NCBI GenBank assembly: GCA_003508835.1
Contig: PUFA01000084.1
Span: 7,316,001 to 7,380,000 of the forward strand
Direction: 5' to 3'
Length of the DNA stretch: 64,000 bases
Source: Eonycteris spelaea
Taxonomy: Eukaryota; Chordata; Mammalia; Chiroptera; Pteropodidae
In this document: piece by piece, positions 29,035 through 40,640 of the stretch
How positions within the stretch are numbered: the first letter of the stretch is position 1
Layout of the letters: every line of letters starts with the position of its first letter
The notes under the pieces: generated by a model
Told to the model about the DNA's origin: nothing
Database searches by the model: none
The model's input: only the letters and a program-made list of their open reading frames with translations
Position numbers and translations under genes: made by a program

Positions 29035-29432
29035 AGAGATGCTAGCACATGTAGAACTGACAAGGCCAAGGTTGACTCTTTAAGTGCAGGAACACATTAT
29101 AGGCAGTCTTGGTTAGCACAGATTAAATTTTAAAATGGAATTTGTGTAGAGATCAGTACACTTTCCCTGGAGTTTTAGAAAAACAGCTGCAAATCAATTG
29201 TCAAGCACAGCACTTAAAAACGAGACACATTTGTAAAATCCATTAAGTAACATAGAAAAATAAAGTATCCTGTTACATTGCCTTTATTTTTATAAAGCAA
29301 CATGATCTCATTTTACTAACACGGTCAACAAGTGGCATTCAAGTAACAGAGAAGACTCCCCGCACCTCACTGCACCGTACTTACATTCACATCAGCGGGT
29401 TTGGATGAAACATCACTGTTTTCTTTGTCCAT
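966..29432 (-). CDS. TMPRSS7: TMPRSS7 (matriptase-3), 16 of about 18 coding exons, frame disrupted
   Basis: Type II transmembrane serine protease of the matriptase subfamily, expected at the plasma membrane with its catalytic domain outside the cell. Sixteen exons with GT/AG junctions and matching phases give, in order: a basic cytoplasmic tail, one membrane segment (about residues 66-88), a SEA domain (about 95-232), CUB1 (about 234-353), CUB2, three LDLRa modules, and a trypsin (S1) domain with activation motif HRIIGG, catalytic His (SAAHC) and catalytic Asp (YDIALL). The GDSGGP exon and the stop lie left of position 1. The predicted protein agrees closely with human TMPRSS7 as I remember it. 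Two exons break the frame: exon 11 (+1, stop at codon 427) and exon 15 (-2). A second indel pair in exon 11 cancels out. If these are real, the product would be a membrane-anchored SEA-CUB stub without protease. Sequence error is the alternative. Identity is very secure; functional status is open. Confidence 0.95.
2465..3110 (+). repeat. Ancient LTR-like interspersed repeat
   Basis: Contains blocks I recognise from a common old mammalian LTR-like repeat: GCAATGAAACCCCCATAAAA, GAACACGTGGAGGT, ATAATAAACTGGTAATC and CAACCTGGACTTGTGATTG. The exact subfamily is not certain. Lies in TMPRSS7 intron 15 and explains the open reading frame at 2568-2804. Confidence 0.55.
3346..3379. repeat. (CAA)n/(CAAAA)n simple repeat
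   Basis: AACAACAACAACAAAAACAAAAACAAA-type A-rich tract, possibly the tail of a decayed retroelement. Confidence 0.8.
3483..3652 (-). CDS. TMPRSS7: TMPRSS7 exon 15: protease activation site and catalytic His, carries -2 frameshift
   Basis: 170 nt where 172 is expected from the flanking phases (1 to 2); acceptor CCCAAAG, donor AG|GTAGGG. The first part reads [20 protein letters not shown], with the Arg-Ile activation cleavage site. The frame then shifts, and [36 protein letters not shown] follow in another frame, including the catalytic His. The loss of 2 nt falls near 3590-3593, where GGN-GGN-TGG would be expected and GGG-CTGG is found. Both halves are well conserved, so the break is either recent or a sequence error. 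Confidence 0.92.
4532..4648 (-). CDS. TMPRSS7: TMPRSS7 exon 14: LDLRa module 3
   Basis: 117 nt, phase 1 to 1, acceptor TTTTTAG, donor A|GTGAGT. Encodes [20 protein letters not shown] and [16 protein letters not shown], a complete class A repeat with the DCSDGSDE box. A run of CAA (TTG on the coding strand) lies about 33-60 nt upstream of the acceptor, in the branch-point zone. Confidence 0.94.
4681..4717. repeat. (CAA)n microsatellite upstream of exon 14
   Basis: CAA units and a longer CAACA variant. On the coding strand this is TTG-rich and sits 33-69 nt before the exon 14 acceptor, close to where a branch point would be. Confidence 0.85.
5469..5579 (-). CDS. TMPRSS7: TMPRSS7 exon 13: LDLRa module 2
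   Basis: 111 nt, phase 1 to 1, acceptor TTCTAG, donor A|GTGAGA. Encodes [20 protein letters not shown] and [11 protein letters not shown]. Cysteine spacing and the DCxDGxDE box fit a class A repeat. Intact. Confidence 0.94.
5885..6035 (+). repeat. L2 LINE, 3' end
   Basis: Matches the L2 3' end pattern: GAGATTTTGTCT, CCTCAGGCCCCTAACCA, AGTAGGTGCTCA and GTTGAATGAATTAATGAA. Confidence 0.65.
7091..7134. repeat. (AAAAT)n simple repeat
   Basis: Eight or nine AAAAT-type units, one of them AAAAAT, in intron 12. Confidence 0.95.
7165..7620 (+). repeat. Ancient interspersed repeat, probably LTR
   Basis: The right end (AATAAATGATTGTTGTAAGC, CACTGAGTTTGGGGGTA, TTTTTCAGCAACAGATAATA) is the familiar 3' end of an old mammalian LTR-type repeat ending in ...AACTAATAC-like sequence. 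Subfamily unknown. It accounts for the open frame at 7399-7674. Confidence 0.5.
7716..7823 (-). CDS. TMPRSS7: TMPRSS7 exon 12: LDLRa module 1
   Basis: 108 nt, phase 1 to 1, acceptor TCTGTAG, donor G|GTAGGT. Encodes [20 protein letters not shown] followed by [15 protein letters not shown]. All six cysteines and the calcium-binding acidic box (DCFDESDE) of an LDL-receptor class A repeat are present. Confidence 0.94.
8480..8760 (+). repeat. ERVL-MaLR LTR (MST/MLT1-like), 3' part
   Basis: Diagnostic blocks: ATGGGATTAGTGCTCTTATA, CCATGAGAGGATAGA, CCCTGATCTTGAACTTCCAG, TCTCAAGAACTGTAAAAAC, TTTGTTATAGCAGCCTGCAT and terminal CTAAGACA. The left boundary is approximate. Confidence 0.7.
9859..9996 (-). 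CDS. TMPRSS7: TMPRSS7 exon 11: CUB2 end, carries +1 frameshift and local frame swap
   Basis: 138 nt, acceptor CTCCTCAG, donor C|GTAAGC. Exon 10 leaves two bases (AT), so this exon should be 3n+2 long; 137 is expected and 138 is found. The joined reading is ATG TAA, a stop at codon 427 (9995-9993); a single extra A in the expected TAC codon explains it. The rest reads [40 protein letters not shown]. The AFRQATF stretch replaces the expected LSDKPLL and is what one extra G (9910-9912) followed by one missing G (near 9889) would give, so those two cancel. Exon identity is certain; the indels need read support. Confidence 0.9.
11375..11505 (-). repeat. MIR SINE fragment
   Basis: Antisense MIR core: AGGTAAGAAAACTGAAG, AAAGAGGTGAGACAATTTG, GTAGAAGCAGGATTTAGAC. 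Confidence 0.65.
12236..12450 (-). repeat. MIR SINE
   Basis: Antisense MIR, nearly complete: AATAGCTAATATTTCTTGA, TACTTCATTTTACAGACTAA, CTACTAAATGACAGGACTGG, TTTAACTCAGATCTTCTG. Confidence 0.75.
13085..13225 (+). repeat. MIR SINE
   Basis: Sense MIR: TGGGTTTGAATCCCGGCTTA, GTGGCCTTGAGCAAGTTACT, CTCAGTTTCTCTATCTGTAA. It ends about 25 bp from TMPRSS7 exon 10. Confidence 0.8.
13250..13356 (-). CDS. TMPRSS7: TMPRSS7 exon 10: CUB2, middle part
   Basis: 107 nt, phase 0 to 2, acceptor TTTTTCACAG, donor AT|GTAAGT. Encodes [20 protein letters not shown], then [14 protein letters not shown] with the last codon split over the junction. It sits about 30 bp from a MIR element and is open in the expected frame. 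Confidence 0.92.
14130..15145 (-). repeat. Old L1 (L1M-type), 3' end, antisense
   Basis: The right half (14690-15140) reads as an antisense L1M 3'UTR: GAGCTATCATTGACATAAAA, GACAACATAATGATTTGATA, ACTCTCTTAGCAACTTGCAT, GATTCCACATATAAGTGAGA. The left part (14130-14570) resembles antisense ORF2 and is less sure. It lies in TMPRSS7 intron 9. Confidence 0.65.
15339..15376. repeat. (TG)n microsatellite with TA flanks
   Basis: About 17 TG units, with ATATAT on both sides. Confidence 0.95.
15454..15571 (-). repeat. 5S rRNA-derived retropseudogene or SINE
   Basis: On the minus strand it matches vertebrate 5S rRNA from its first bases to its end: GTCTGTGGCCATTCTACC, CTCAGAAACTAAGCAGGG, TTGGGCCTGGTTAGCACTTG, GATGGGAGACCAGCTAGGAA, GGGTGCTGTAGGC. 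The changes are mostly CpG-type substitutions (G to A, C to T), so it is an old, non-functional copy. A run of 23 A lies on the plus-strand 3' side (15575-15597), that is, before the 5' end of the 5S copy. It sits in TMPRSS7 intron 9. Confidence 0.85.
15690..16130 (+). repeat. L2 LINE, 3' end
   Basis: Long L2 3' match: CCAGGGCCTTTGCTTCAGCT, GAGGCTTTCTCTGACCATCC, GTCTGTTTGTTGCCTGTCTC, GTAAGCTTCATGAGAGCAGA, CAATAATAACATGCTGAATG. Confidence 0.8.
16778..16890 (-). CDS. TMPRSS7: TMPRSS7 exon 9: CUB2, first part
   Basis: 113 nt, phase 1 to 0, acceptor TTTTTTCAG, donor CAG|GTAGCC. Encodes [28 protein letters not shown] and KCKCTWKFQ. The GxIxSPxYPxxYP pattern is the standard opening of a CUB domain. 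Intact. Confidence 0.93.
17295..17422 (+). repeat. L2 LINE, 3' end
   Basis: GAGTGTAAGTTCTCTGAGAG, CATTCCTGGCATTTAATAGA and GCAATAAATATTTTTTGAGT follow the L2 3' end pattern. Confidence 0.65.
17572..17609. repeat. (CAAAA)n simple repeat
   Basis: Three CAAAAA units followed by four CAAAA units. Confidence 0.9.
18638..18768 (-). CDS. TMPRSS7: TMPRSS7 exon 8: CUB1, second part
   Basis: 131 nt, phase 2 to 1, acceptor CTTTCAG, donor C|GTAAGT. Encodes [20 protein letters not shown] then [11 protein letters not shown], the last strands of CUB1. The donor is followed in the intron by a C-rich tract (G-rich on the plus strand, 18611-18629). Confidence 0.94.
19060..19290 (+). repeat. MIR SINE
   Basis: GGGCAATCAAGTAACTAAGT, TACTATGAAATGGTAGTAGT, GTAGTGAGGATTAAGTGAGA in MIR order. 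Confidence 0.7.
19545..19700 (+). repeat. Old L1-type 3' end fragment
   Basis: GGTAATGGGATTGTGAAATA, TACAATGAACATAGTGTTAT and TTGTAATTAGAAAAA resemble the 3' end of old mammalian L1 elements. Confidence 0.45.
20051..20279 (-). CDS. TMPRSS7: TMPRSS7 exon 7: CUB1, first part
   Basis: 229 nt, phase 1 to 2, acceptor TCCACAG, donor AG|GTATTC. Encodes [31 protein letters not shown] and [20 protein letters not shown]. The paired cysteines and the DSLTIYD strand are CUB hallmarks. Open throughout. Confidence 0.94.
20460..20885 (+). repeat. Ancient LTR-like interspersed repeat
   Basis: GGCACGTGATTGAGACTGGC, CAATCAGAATC, CCATGCCTGAAGC, TTTTGTGCTTAAGTCAGTGT, CTGTCTCTTGCAACTGAAAC, ACTAACAAAT together look like an old ERVL-type LTR. 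The subfamily cannot be named from memory. Confidence 0.5.
20991..21029 (-). CDS. TMPRSS7: TMPRSS7 exon 6: SEA-CUB linker, very short exon
   Basis: 39 nt, phase 1 to 1, acceptor AATGCAG, donor G|GTAAAT. Encodes [12 protein letters not shown] between the SEA and CUB1 domains. Too short to find alone; both junction phases and the match to the human linker support it. Confidence 0.9.
21200..21335 (+). repeat. Old L1 3' end fragment
   Basis: GATTATACTATTCTCTTTAC, TTTTGTATGCTTGAAATCAT and CCATAGTAACAAG are typical of the L1M 3'UTR end. Confidence 0.55.
21964..22157 (-). CDS. TMPRSS7: TMPRSS7 exon 5: second half of SEA domain
   Basis: 194 nt, phase 2 to 1, acceptor CACTATAG, donor G|GTGATT. Encodes [18 protein letters not shown], then [13 protein letters not shown] and [17 protein letters not shown]. 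All codons are open. The LLVHFWIVF strand and the two close cysteines match the family. Confidence 0.93.
22490..22645 (-). repeat. MIR SINE fragment
   Basis: Antisense MIR core: CCTATTATTATTACATTTTA, CAGATAAGGAAATTAAGGCC, CACACAACTATTAAGCGGTA. Confidence 0.7.
23266..23333 (-). CDS. TMPRSS7: TMPRSS7 exon 4: SEA domain
   Basis: 68 nt, phase 0 to 2, acceptor TTTTTCAG, donor AG|GTAATG. Encodes [20 protein letters not shown] plus DV, the middle of the SEA domain. Located by walking between the flanking phases and recognising SAFSKFY. Confidence 0.92.
23540..23554 (+). promoter_or_regulatory. CTCF-like motif, forward
   Basis: CCACTAGGGGGCGGG matches the CTCF core CCASYAGRKGGC. It is in TMPRSS7 intron 3 outside any repeat I recognise. 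Binding is not shown by sequence alone. Confidence 0.55.
23980..24060. repeat. (TA)n/(CA)n simple repeat cluster
   Basis: Two runs of about TATATATATATA separated by AAAAG, then CACACACA and ATACATATATATA. It appears to interrupt a weak MIR-like match (23815-23900 and 24070-24160). Confidence 0.7.
24385..24600 (+). repeat. Old L1 (ORF2 3' end)
   Basis: TTTATTGTAGCATGATTGAT, AATAGTAAAAACTGGAAATA, ACTTAAATATCCAATAAAAA and TAGCTATTAAAACATG follow the end of L1 ORF2. Decayed, no open frame. Confidence 0.65.
25176..25306 (-). CDS. TMPRSS7: TMPRSS7 exon 3: stem and start of SEA domain
   Basis: 131 nt, phase 1 to 0, acceptor TTTCAG and donor GTGAGG. Encodes [18 protein letters not shown] and then a segment ending ARTVQQV. 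The FRITNIEF strand is typical of the first beta strand of SEA domains in this protease family. No internal stop in the assigned frame. Confidence 0.92.
27236..27452 (-). CDS. TMPRSS7: TMPRSS7 exon 2: cytoplasmic tail and transmembrane anchor
   Basis: 217 nt, acceptor CAAG, donor A|GTGAGT, phase 0 to 1. Encodes a Pro/Arg/Lys-rich tail ([24 protein letters not shown]) followed by a hydrophobic helix ([20 protein letters not shown]). The basic stretch just before the helix sets the N-in, C-out topology of a type II membrane protein. The tail is a few residues shorter than the human one as I recall it, where PLPGRR-type units are repeated. Confidence 0.93.
27703..27919 (+). mobile_element. Non-autonomous hAT DNA transposon, copy 1
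   Basis: 217-bp element with inverted ends (CAGCGGTCCCCAACC at the left; GGTTGGGGACCCCTG at the right) and a perfect 8-bp target duplication CTGTAGAG at 27695-27702 and 27920-27927. Eight-base duplications and CAG ends are hAT features. It is an internally deleted copy, with no transposase, between TMPRSS7 exons 1 and 2. A second copy in opposite orientation is at 57389-57614. Confidence 0.85.
28981..29039. repeat. (GA)n microsatellite
   Basis: GA units with one GGAGAG interruption, about 350 bp downstream (in transcription sense) of TMPRSS7 exon 1. Confidence 0.97.
29385..29432 (-). CDS. TMPRSS7: TMPRSS7 coding exon 1 (start codon)
   Basis: Sixteen codons, starting [10 protein letters not shown] and ending PADVN, followed by donor GTAAGT. 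The ATG occupies 29432-29430 with A at -3 and G at +4, a good initiation context. The start of the human protein, as I recall it, has the same MDKENSDVS. Ends in phase 0. This is the far N-terminus of the cytoplasmic tail. Confidence 0.93.
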
Positions 29433-29660
29433 TTTTAGGTGTTCTATGTGGAGGTGTCTCAAAGCCAGTTTTCAAGCCCTTACATTCTTGCTAGAGAAGA
29501 ATTAGTCGCCGCAGTCAAGCTAGCTTTCAGAGGAAAGGAATCAATTTACCTCCACTGGGTCCAGTTCAGAAACTGAAGCTGCTTTGTTGCCATACAGCGA
29601 GTGTTAAAGGGACCTAGCAGTCAGCTTTGCTCCCAAGCTAAAGGTTTGTTCATGTAACTC
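29433..29660 (-). promoter_or_regulatory. TMPRSS7: TMPRSS7 5' leader and probable promoter side
   Basis: Sequence immediately upstream of the TMPRSS7 ATG. I see no clear TATA box and no CpG-rich island, and no upstream splice acceptor that I would trust, so the transcription start is unknown. Placed by position only. Confidence 0.3.
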
Positions 29661-30429
29661 TAATATGACTCATGCCCCTCAAACCCTTAGGACAAGGTTG
29701 CCTCACGTGAACACAGTCCAACCACCCTAAAATATTCACAAGTCATTTAAATTTTTGCCAGTCTCTTCTAAAGAATATTAAGAGATCTAATTTATAACCC
29801 TCAGCTCTGCTTCTTAGAAATTCCTACACCTCCGTTTCTCTTGTTCCAGAAGACTTACTGTCCAATTTAGCTCTCATCTTTCCAGCTACCTTCTCTGAAA
29901 AACCCTACCTAAGAGAGGTTTTTTTTGCCCTCTTTTTCTCCTCCTTTTGAAATTCTCAGGGAGCCCAGAACCTATCTGATAAAAATTCTCCTGTTCCTAT
30001 TCTCCCATTCTTGCTGGGTCAACCTGAACTAGGAGCCAGGTGGGAAGAGGAGAGAAACTGTGAGGGGCATTGTCAGAATTTTCCTTAGGGGGAGGAGGGG
30101 AGGAAAATGGCTAGGATTGCCCCTATGTATACTTCTTGTTCTTGTGACATGGACTTTCTTCCCTGTAGGTGCTGGGGCATTCTTTGGAAAGCTGATCAAT
30201 CGATCACCTCTCAAAGGGGAAACACTACTCTGCTGATCTAGACATAAATTTTGTTGTCATTCAAGGCCTGGTCACAAGAAAGCAGGGGAGAAACTGCCTG
30301 CTAAAAGAGGTGAAAGAGTAGTGGGTAAAGACAGAATGACAAATTATGTCATGTTGTACAAAGTTACTTCCTGGCTTCTGTTATTTATTTATTATCTATC
30401 TATCTGTCTGTCTGTTTGTTTTGTTTATT

Positions 30430-33945
<3,516 letters not shown>

Positions 33946-36269
33946 ATCCTTTCCACACTATTTCCCTTATTTCTAGAACTACTTATTTCATCAATATAAG
34001 TAAACTATATGTTCTAGGCAGTGGCCACTGACAAAAACTCTCTCCTTGAGAGACAAACCTTAGTCTCTTCTGAGCCCTCATTTTGACTAGGCCTCATCCT
34101 TGGGCCCTGTTTTTCACCTGCTCAGCCCAGTTGTAGCAAGAACCCTTCTGCCCAGTTTAGTAGGAATTTCCATCTGATATCTGATCGAGCTCCTCATTCT
34201 CACCCTCTGTGTAAATCTTTGGTTGCCTTTATCAAGACCTCCCTATCCTCTAATTTGATGTCTCCTCTTAGTAATTGTCCATCTATTGGCCCCTAACTCT
34301 GCTCACTGGCCGTAAATCAACAATTGTCTACTATATTTTGGATTAATCTGGGTTCTATTATGAAGTCTCTTTCCCACATTGCAAAGTACTGAATAAAATC
34401 TATATTTGCAACCCTACACTGGCCTCCAATTCCATTTTTCTTGGACACCATCACCATCAAGAACTGGGAGGAGCAGAAAACCATAAGAGGATGCACTATA
34501 GTGCAGAATTTAAAAACAATTATAAAGCAACCACAAGCTGATTTTTTATTATCACCATTTGCCAGCAATTCTAAATAATTCAGTGATAAAGTATCATCTA
34601 CAAAAAAAAAAAAATTTTTGACTAGTATAGATTTTAAACAATTGCTGTCATTGCAACTGAGTTTTAATTTTAAATATACATATGATATAAGTTCAAATGA
34701 GCACATTTTTTATTACTTATCTTTTAATACATAACAAATATATAGAAGTTAAGAAGTACATAGAACATGAACTGTAAGATGTGATATTTTATATATAATA
34801 TTTTGTATGCAATATTTAGTTTTGCTATTTTAGTTTTACTAATATAATTATACATACAAAATTTGTAATAATTTTTTCACTGTTTTTCTGGCCATTAATA
34901 TTAGTTGTTTTATTTCATGAATATTATTGAAAATGTTTTAATTGTATAGAAAGAAGTGTTAAAAAATGATCCACTCTACACAGATAGATACATGACAAAG
35001 CAAGTGTAACAATGTTCATGGTAGAATCTACCATTATACAGTATATGCATTTACATTATAGAATTCTTTAAATAAAAATATAGATAGGCTACAGGTTTTG
35101 AAAGGCAGTAGCAGAGAAAGCTGAGGTACAAGATAAAATCTTGGTGAACAAGCATGCATCTGCCTCCTTGTTGCTTTCGTGTGCATAAAGGTTCTGGTAC
35201 AGGGCCCTTTAATTCCAGAATATACAACCAAAGGCAATCACAGTGGCAGATGTAGGTCGGTGCTTCTCATCATAAACAACTTGAAAGACAGTGAAGAGCC
35301 TTTTATTCTTTTTGCAGGAACAAAGCCCCCTATGCTGAGGGAAGTGGGACAGGTGTCTGCCTGCTGGCCAGCCAACTAGATAGTGTGCAGTGACCTGGAT
35401 CAGAGAAGAAGTACCCTCCATTGAATACATCAGTGATTTTGGGGGGGGGGGCACATAATTTACCCAATAAGTCAATTCAACATAACAGAAACATTCTAAA
35501 TATTTCAATCTTCTGACCCAAAGTAGAGCCCAGTGTATCTGAAGGCCTGGAGATGAGGCCAAGGCATCCACTTAACCTGAGCAAGGATCTAAGCCCCTAG
35601 CATAGAAGTACTTAGCAGCAGATGTGACACTTCCATCTATGTCTAACTAGAGGAGATGCCAGCTCTCCATAACTGATAAACTTTATTTCTGCTACTTAGG
35701 ACCCATTTCTCTCTATTATGATAAATGGTCGTGTGCAAAGTTTGCCATCTGATCACCACTCATCACTGAGCTCTGTGCAGAGGGGGAGAGAATTCTGAAG
35801 AACCACAAAGTGGCACAGGAGCCTGGGAAGCCAGCCAGCCATTTAACACTCTCACCTTCAGTGTCCTGTGATAAAATGACATGACAGTGGTCCTGGCTTC
35901 TCTTTCCCTGCTGACTCACAGGGCGCATAATCCTAATCCTTTGCAGCACATCACACAGATCTTAAAAACAAAGAAAAGAAATAATAGTGGCATCTTAGAG
36001 AACCTCTAGTTCTGGACTATTATAATAACTATTTAAACTGATTTTCCTCCTCCATGAGGGTAACAGTGTGGTTCAGATAAACGCAGCAGGTTTACTTCAT
36101 AGCTGAGGAACATGGAGCTTGGGGAATTCGCCATTTTTATCGCAACAATAAGCAAGCCTGCCTGTTGACTAAGATATTAACTCATCCTTCAGATTGCTCT
36201 CCATGAAAACATTACCCAGAAAAATGACCAAGAGAGACAGCAGTCAGGACATACATTTTTGGTATACAT
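33946..36269. other. Intergenic, no gene seen
   Basis: AT-rich sequence between the L1 and the MaLR LTR. There are open frames of 120-129 codons on the minus strand (34317-34706, 35209-35571) without recognisable domains. A run of ten G is at 35441-35450. I see nothing I can name. Confidence 0.5.
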
Positions 36270-36733
36270 AGTGCACCATTTCTGGGGCTGCCATGACAGA
36301 GTACTATAAACGGTGGGGTTTAAAAATAACAGAAATTTATTGTGTCCAGCTCTGAAGGCTAGAAGTCCAAAATTAAGGTGTCAGCAAGGCCATGTCTGAA
36401 ATATATAGAGAAAAATTTTCCTTGCCTCTTTCCTAGCTTCTGGTGGTAGCTGTGCTTGTTGGCGCTCCTTGGCTTTCCATGACCATGCTTCAGTCTCTGC
36501 CTCCATTGTCACATAGAATTCTCCACTCATGTGTTTTCTGGGTCTCTTCTTTTCTTATGAAGATGCCAGGCAAATTGATGAAGACCCACCCTACTCTAGT
36601 ATGACTTCATCTTAACGGATTACATCTGCAATGACCTATTCTAAAAATGGTCATATTCTGGGTAGTGGGAGTTAGGACTTTCAATACATCTTCTGGGACA
36701 GGGGTGGGGAGGACATAATTAAGCCCATAACAC
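36270..36733 (-). repeat. ERVL-MaLR LTR (MST/MLT1-like), antisense, nearly complete
   Basis: Blocks in order on the plus strand: GGGGCTGCCATGACAGAGTA, AACAGAAATTTATTGTGTCC, AGCTCTGAAGGCTAGAAGTC, TTCTTATGAAGATGCC, GACTTCATCTTAACGGATTA, TCTGGGACAGG, ATAATTAAGCCCATAACA. That is the reverse complement of a TG...CA MaLR-type LTR. Confidence 0.75.
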
Positions 36734-39419
36734 AATGAAAGTCTGCAGGAGTGGGAGAGACCATTAAAAGATTGTCTCTTTCAACATGGTAAACTTGCTT
36801 CTCACAGACAGCACTACAAAATTCTAGAGCCTGTCATACTCTGAGGCAGCTGCAGGTGGCATTCTAATCATATCTCATATCTTCTACATGTTGTCCTGGC
36901 ACCCACCATACTCTTCTGACCCCTTTCCATCTATGGTGAGGAAGGAAAAGGATGGTGCAGTATGGCTGAGTCAGATTCGGGAGGAGCCAGTAATACATCG
37001 TCATGCTCAGCCACATCAATATCAAGGGTCCAATGGTTAGAGGAGACTGTCCCGCATTAGACAGAAAATGGAGAATAAGAGTATGATAGTTTATGCCTCT
37101 TTTTTTCTAGTTCAATGAGCACATTAAAAAGATCTCTTTTCCCTTTTTAGAGCCCAATAAAAAGACTGCTTAATTCAATATAAACATGTGGTTGAGCTAA
37201 GAGGCACTTGGGTAAACAACACATCCCTAACCAAGAAACCCAGAGGGCCCAGATGGGCCCAAGCTGGCAAGCAGCACCCTCACACAAAGCTACCAACAAA
37301 ACTGAGCTTGCAAAGCATCTGGCTCACTGTAGGAGCTGAATCAGCTCAATGTCTGATGAAGGAATGAATCTGCTGTACTAAAAGTATTGACTTTTGGAAA
37401 CGATGCAAAGGTCACTAGATTACAAAGAAATAATTTTTTAAACCAGCTTTAAAAATCAGATGAATCAGACTGAAAGAATAGAATAAATGAAAAATGACAG
37501 CACTATGATAGAAAGATGAAACAAAGATGAAATTAAATGAACTTGGCACAGGGAAGCATAGAGAAAAAGGAAAAATAAAAACAAGAGGAGGAGAAAACAA
37601 AGGACAGGAGCTAATTTTAAGTGTATATCATGTCTTAAATTAGCCCGGAGAGCATCTCACTTCTTGGCAGAGTCCAGTATTTGCCCTGCTCTGCAATTAA
37701 CTTCTCATGAGTTTCTCACTCTGAGCTTCTTTGTAGTTTAGTGCCTTGTCATACCAACTTCCTGGAGGCTATGTGCATATTCTGGAATCTGAAACAAATA
37801 TCATTCAACTATTTGTCATATCAATAACTCATTCTAATTAGAGTCTCCAGCAGCTTTGATGTAATTTACAAAATGGAAATGAGAATGCCTCAGTATACTG
37901 TTCTGGTCATTTCTGTCAAAGGTTAGATGATTGGGAGCACAGCTAAAATCCAGATAAAAACATTGGTGTTGTGGTAACACAAAAATCCTACCCTCCCAAC
38001 CCCTTGCCCTAGAAGAGAGCCATATTTCAGAACCAAATTATGCCCTTTAACTAAGGGTGGTTGGCTCTCCAATATCTTCCCCTATTTGAGGAAGTTATAT
38101 AGTGCTGGAACAGTGGTCTTTTTTGTTTTTTTTTCTTTTTTTTTTTCCGATTATAAACCACAGTAGGTTAAGGTTTTGTTCACGCTAACACATACAATGT
38201 CTGTGTTGATTTCTGTAGCATTAACTACTAAATTAATTTTAATTCATTTCCCCTGGCACCTCTGTTTGATTCAGGCTTCCCTAGAGGTATGTGAGATGGG
38301 TGTCTATTTGCCTGGACATTTCTGGCTGTCACACTCGAAACTGGCTGGGAATGTTCACAGGCTAGTGTCAGGATGCAAGGGTCTCCAGCAGAATTTTATT
38401 GCCTTCTCCAACAGGCTGAGTGTATCTGACCTATTGAGGGTGTTTGCTGTCATCCTTCATTTTCTTGTCAAGCATAAAGGGAATATGAGAGGATGTCTCT
38501 GCTAAGTGATCATTCAGTGCATCAATTTGCTCCGATGGACCGGAAAGAGTTTTATCTTTAAATGGTATTTTTACACTTGTTTCACAAGTTGAATGTCACC
38601 GGAAGTCCTTGATAGTGCCAACTAAGAGTTACCCATAACTGCCAAATTCACTTTCTCAAGATTCAGGCTCCTCAGCCTCAACTGATAAAGTGACTTAGTG
38701 TTTTAGCAAACCAGTGAAGGATGGAATCTGTCTGCTGGGCCTGGTATCAAACTGTGAGATCATTTGCTCTCCATAGTACTTAAGAACCACAAGCAGGACT
38801 GCACAGGTAGGGGTTCTGATTTCTGATTCCTTATGATAAATCCACATCAGCTGAGGGAATCTGTTCTTCAGAAAAACACTGAGGATAGCGTGGTGCCTTG
38901 CTCAATATATCTTGGCTAATGTAGTAATTAAATATTAATAAAATGGCATTACTAATTACTATAAATTATGATACACATGCCAAAGACCTAGTTTCTCCAT
39001 CCTCATTCTTTTTACCACAAAGTGAGTATTACAGATTGCTTTGCTTCACAAAATTAAATTTTGTGCCCAAAAGAATACCTTATTTCAACTTTATGCAAAT
39101 TCTGGGACTCATAAAAAGATTCCAAACAAAAGATTTACACAACACTGACACAGCTTTGCAGAAATAACTGATCAAGAATCATGTGTAAAGCAAACTACCT
39201 TAAATATTGGGTTACCTATGTATACAAGGGTGCTCTGACTCAGGAAGGAATAAAACACATCTTTGATCTGTGTTTAAAATCATACACATCTGTACTTTCC
39301 TGAATTATAAAACATCCCTTCCCTGTGAGTCCTACTGAGAAAGATTATGTGCTAGTCGAGTGCAAGGACCACTCTTTTCCATGTGTCCCCCAGAGCCTAA
39401 CACTTTCTAGGATGTAGAA

Positions 39420-39660
39420 TCCAGTGTTGCATAATGGAATCATAAAACTTTGGAATCAATGTTCAGTGTTCAATCCAGTTCCCTCTCTTACCAACTGTGA
39501 GCGTGTGGGCAATTCTTTGACCTCTCTGATCTTCACTTTCCTTTCTGGAAAACTATGTAAAATAATGACCTTGCAGGTTGATTAATAACCTTAAAGGAGA
39601 TGGATTATATAGAGTGTCTGATTCTTAGTAGGTGGCTTCAATAAATATCTTCTGAGTAAA
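39420..39660 (+). repeat. MIR SINE
   Basis: AACTGTGAGCGTGTGGGCAA, TTCTTTGACCTCTCTGATCT, AATAATGACCTTGCAGGTTG, TTCAATAAATATCTTC in MIR order, full length or nearly so. Confidence 0.75.
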
Positions 39661-40409
39661 ATTCTCTTCGTTCATTATTTTTTCCCTTCAATTATTCTGA
39701 AGCATGATTTTTTCTAAGCAGAGTTTCTCATTTTGCAATCTATGTGAGCCAAGCTTACCCCATTTTACGACCGATTCATGTTCTCCCAAAGAATTATTGA
39801 TCCATAGAATGTGAACCAGAATGGATCATTAAACTTTATCTGATAGAAGGCCATTCAATATGTTTCATTAAAATAAAGGTCAGTAGGGCAATATTCATTC
39901 TAAACTCATTTGACCATAGTGAGATTTATCTCCACTTTTCAAATAGCTTTACATTCTTTGCTCAGGGCCATAAAAGTTGACATTTATTTTGAGAATATGT
40001 AATAGGTCATAGCCACATCAGATCTTTGATTTAGTTGAGTGGCAAATCAATTAACCACATTTTTTGCTTAGTTCTCTTGACTAAAGCATTCAAGTTGAAT
40101 TCTGGAAACAATAATTGTTTTGGTCCTCTATTTTGCAATTTTTTTTTTAACCAGTTGACCTTTTTTCTACCAACACTGTGTCCTTCGAGAGTCATAATAT
40201 GGATTTAATGTGTTCTTGGAAAAGATGAAAAATGCTGAGATTTGGGACAGGACTCAGTAATCACAAAATTCCTTTGCAGCTGCCAGAAAAAAACACCACG
40301 CTCCACTAACATCCTAGTATGCAGATGGCATCTTTCAAAATATTCACACATATACTTTTAAAGTGATATTGCTTCTGAGAGTGTAGAGAAATGGCCACGC
40401 TTAAATTTG

Positions 40410-40640
40410 CAGGTGAGAGTGTAAACTGGTAGTGTGGATGGTAATTTGAGAATATTAATCAAAAATGGATATGTAGCTTCTAGGAATTTATCCTAAGGAA
40501 ATTATTCTAAAGATATATCTATAAGGATGTTTTATAGAATTAATTTTAGTGGTGAAATTTAGAAACATTCTAAAATTCAACAATAAAGATTAATTAAATG
40601 AAACATAATACATTTATTTGATGGATTGCCAATGAAAAAT
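40410..40640 (+). repeat. Old L1 (ORF2 3' region)
   Basis: AGTGTAAACTGGTAGTGTGG, TAGGAATTTATCCTAAGGAA, TCAACAATAAAGATTAATTA resemble sense L1 ORF2 near its end. Confidence 0.6.

Noticed and set aside
34317..34706. 129-codon minus-strand frame
   Set aside because: AT-rich, Cys/Phe-rich chance reading without family resemblance.
35209..35571. 120-codon minus-strand frame in the intergenic region
   Set aside because: No recognisable domain, no splice context, no start context of note; within chance expectation.
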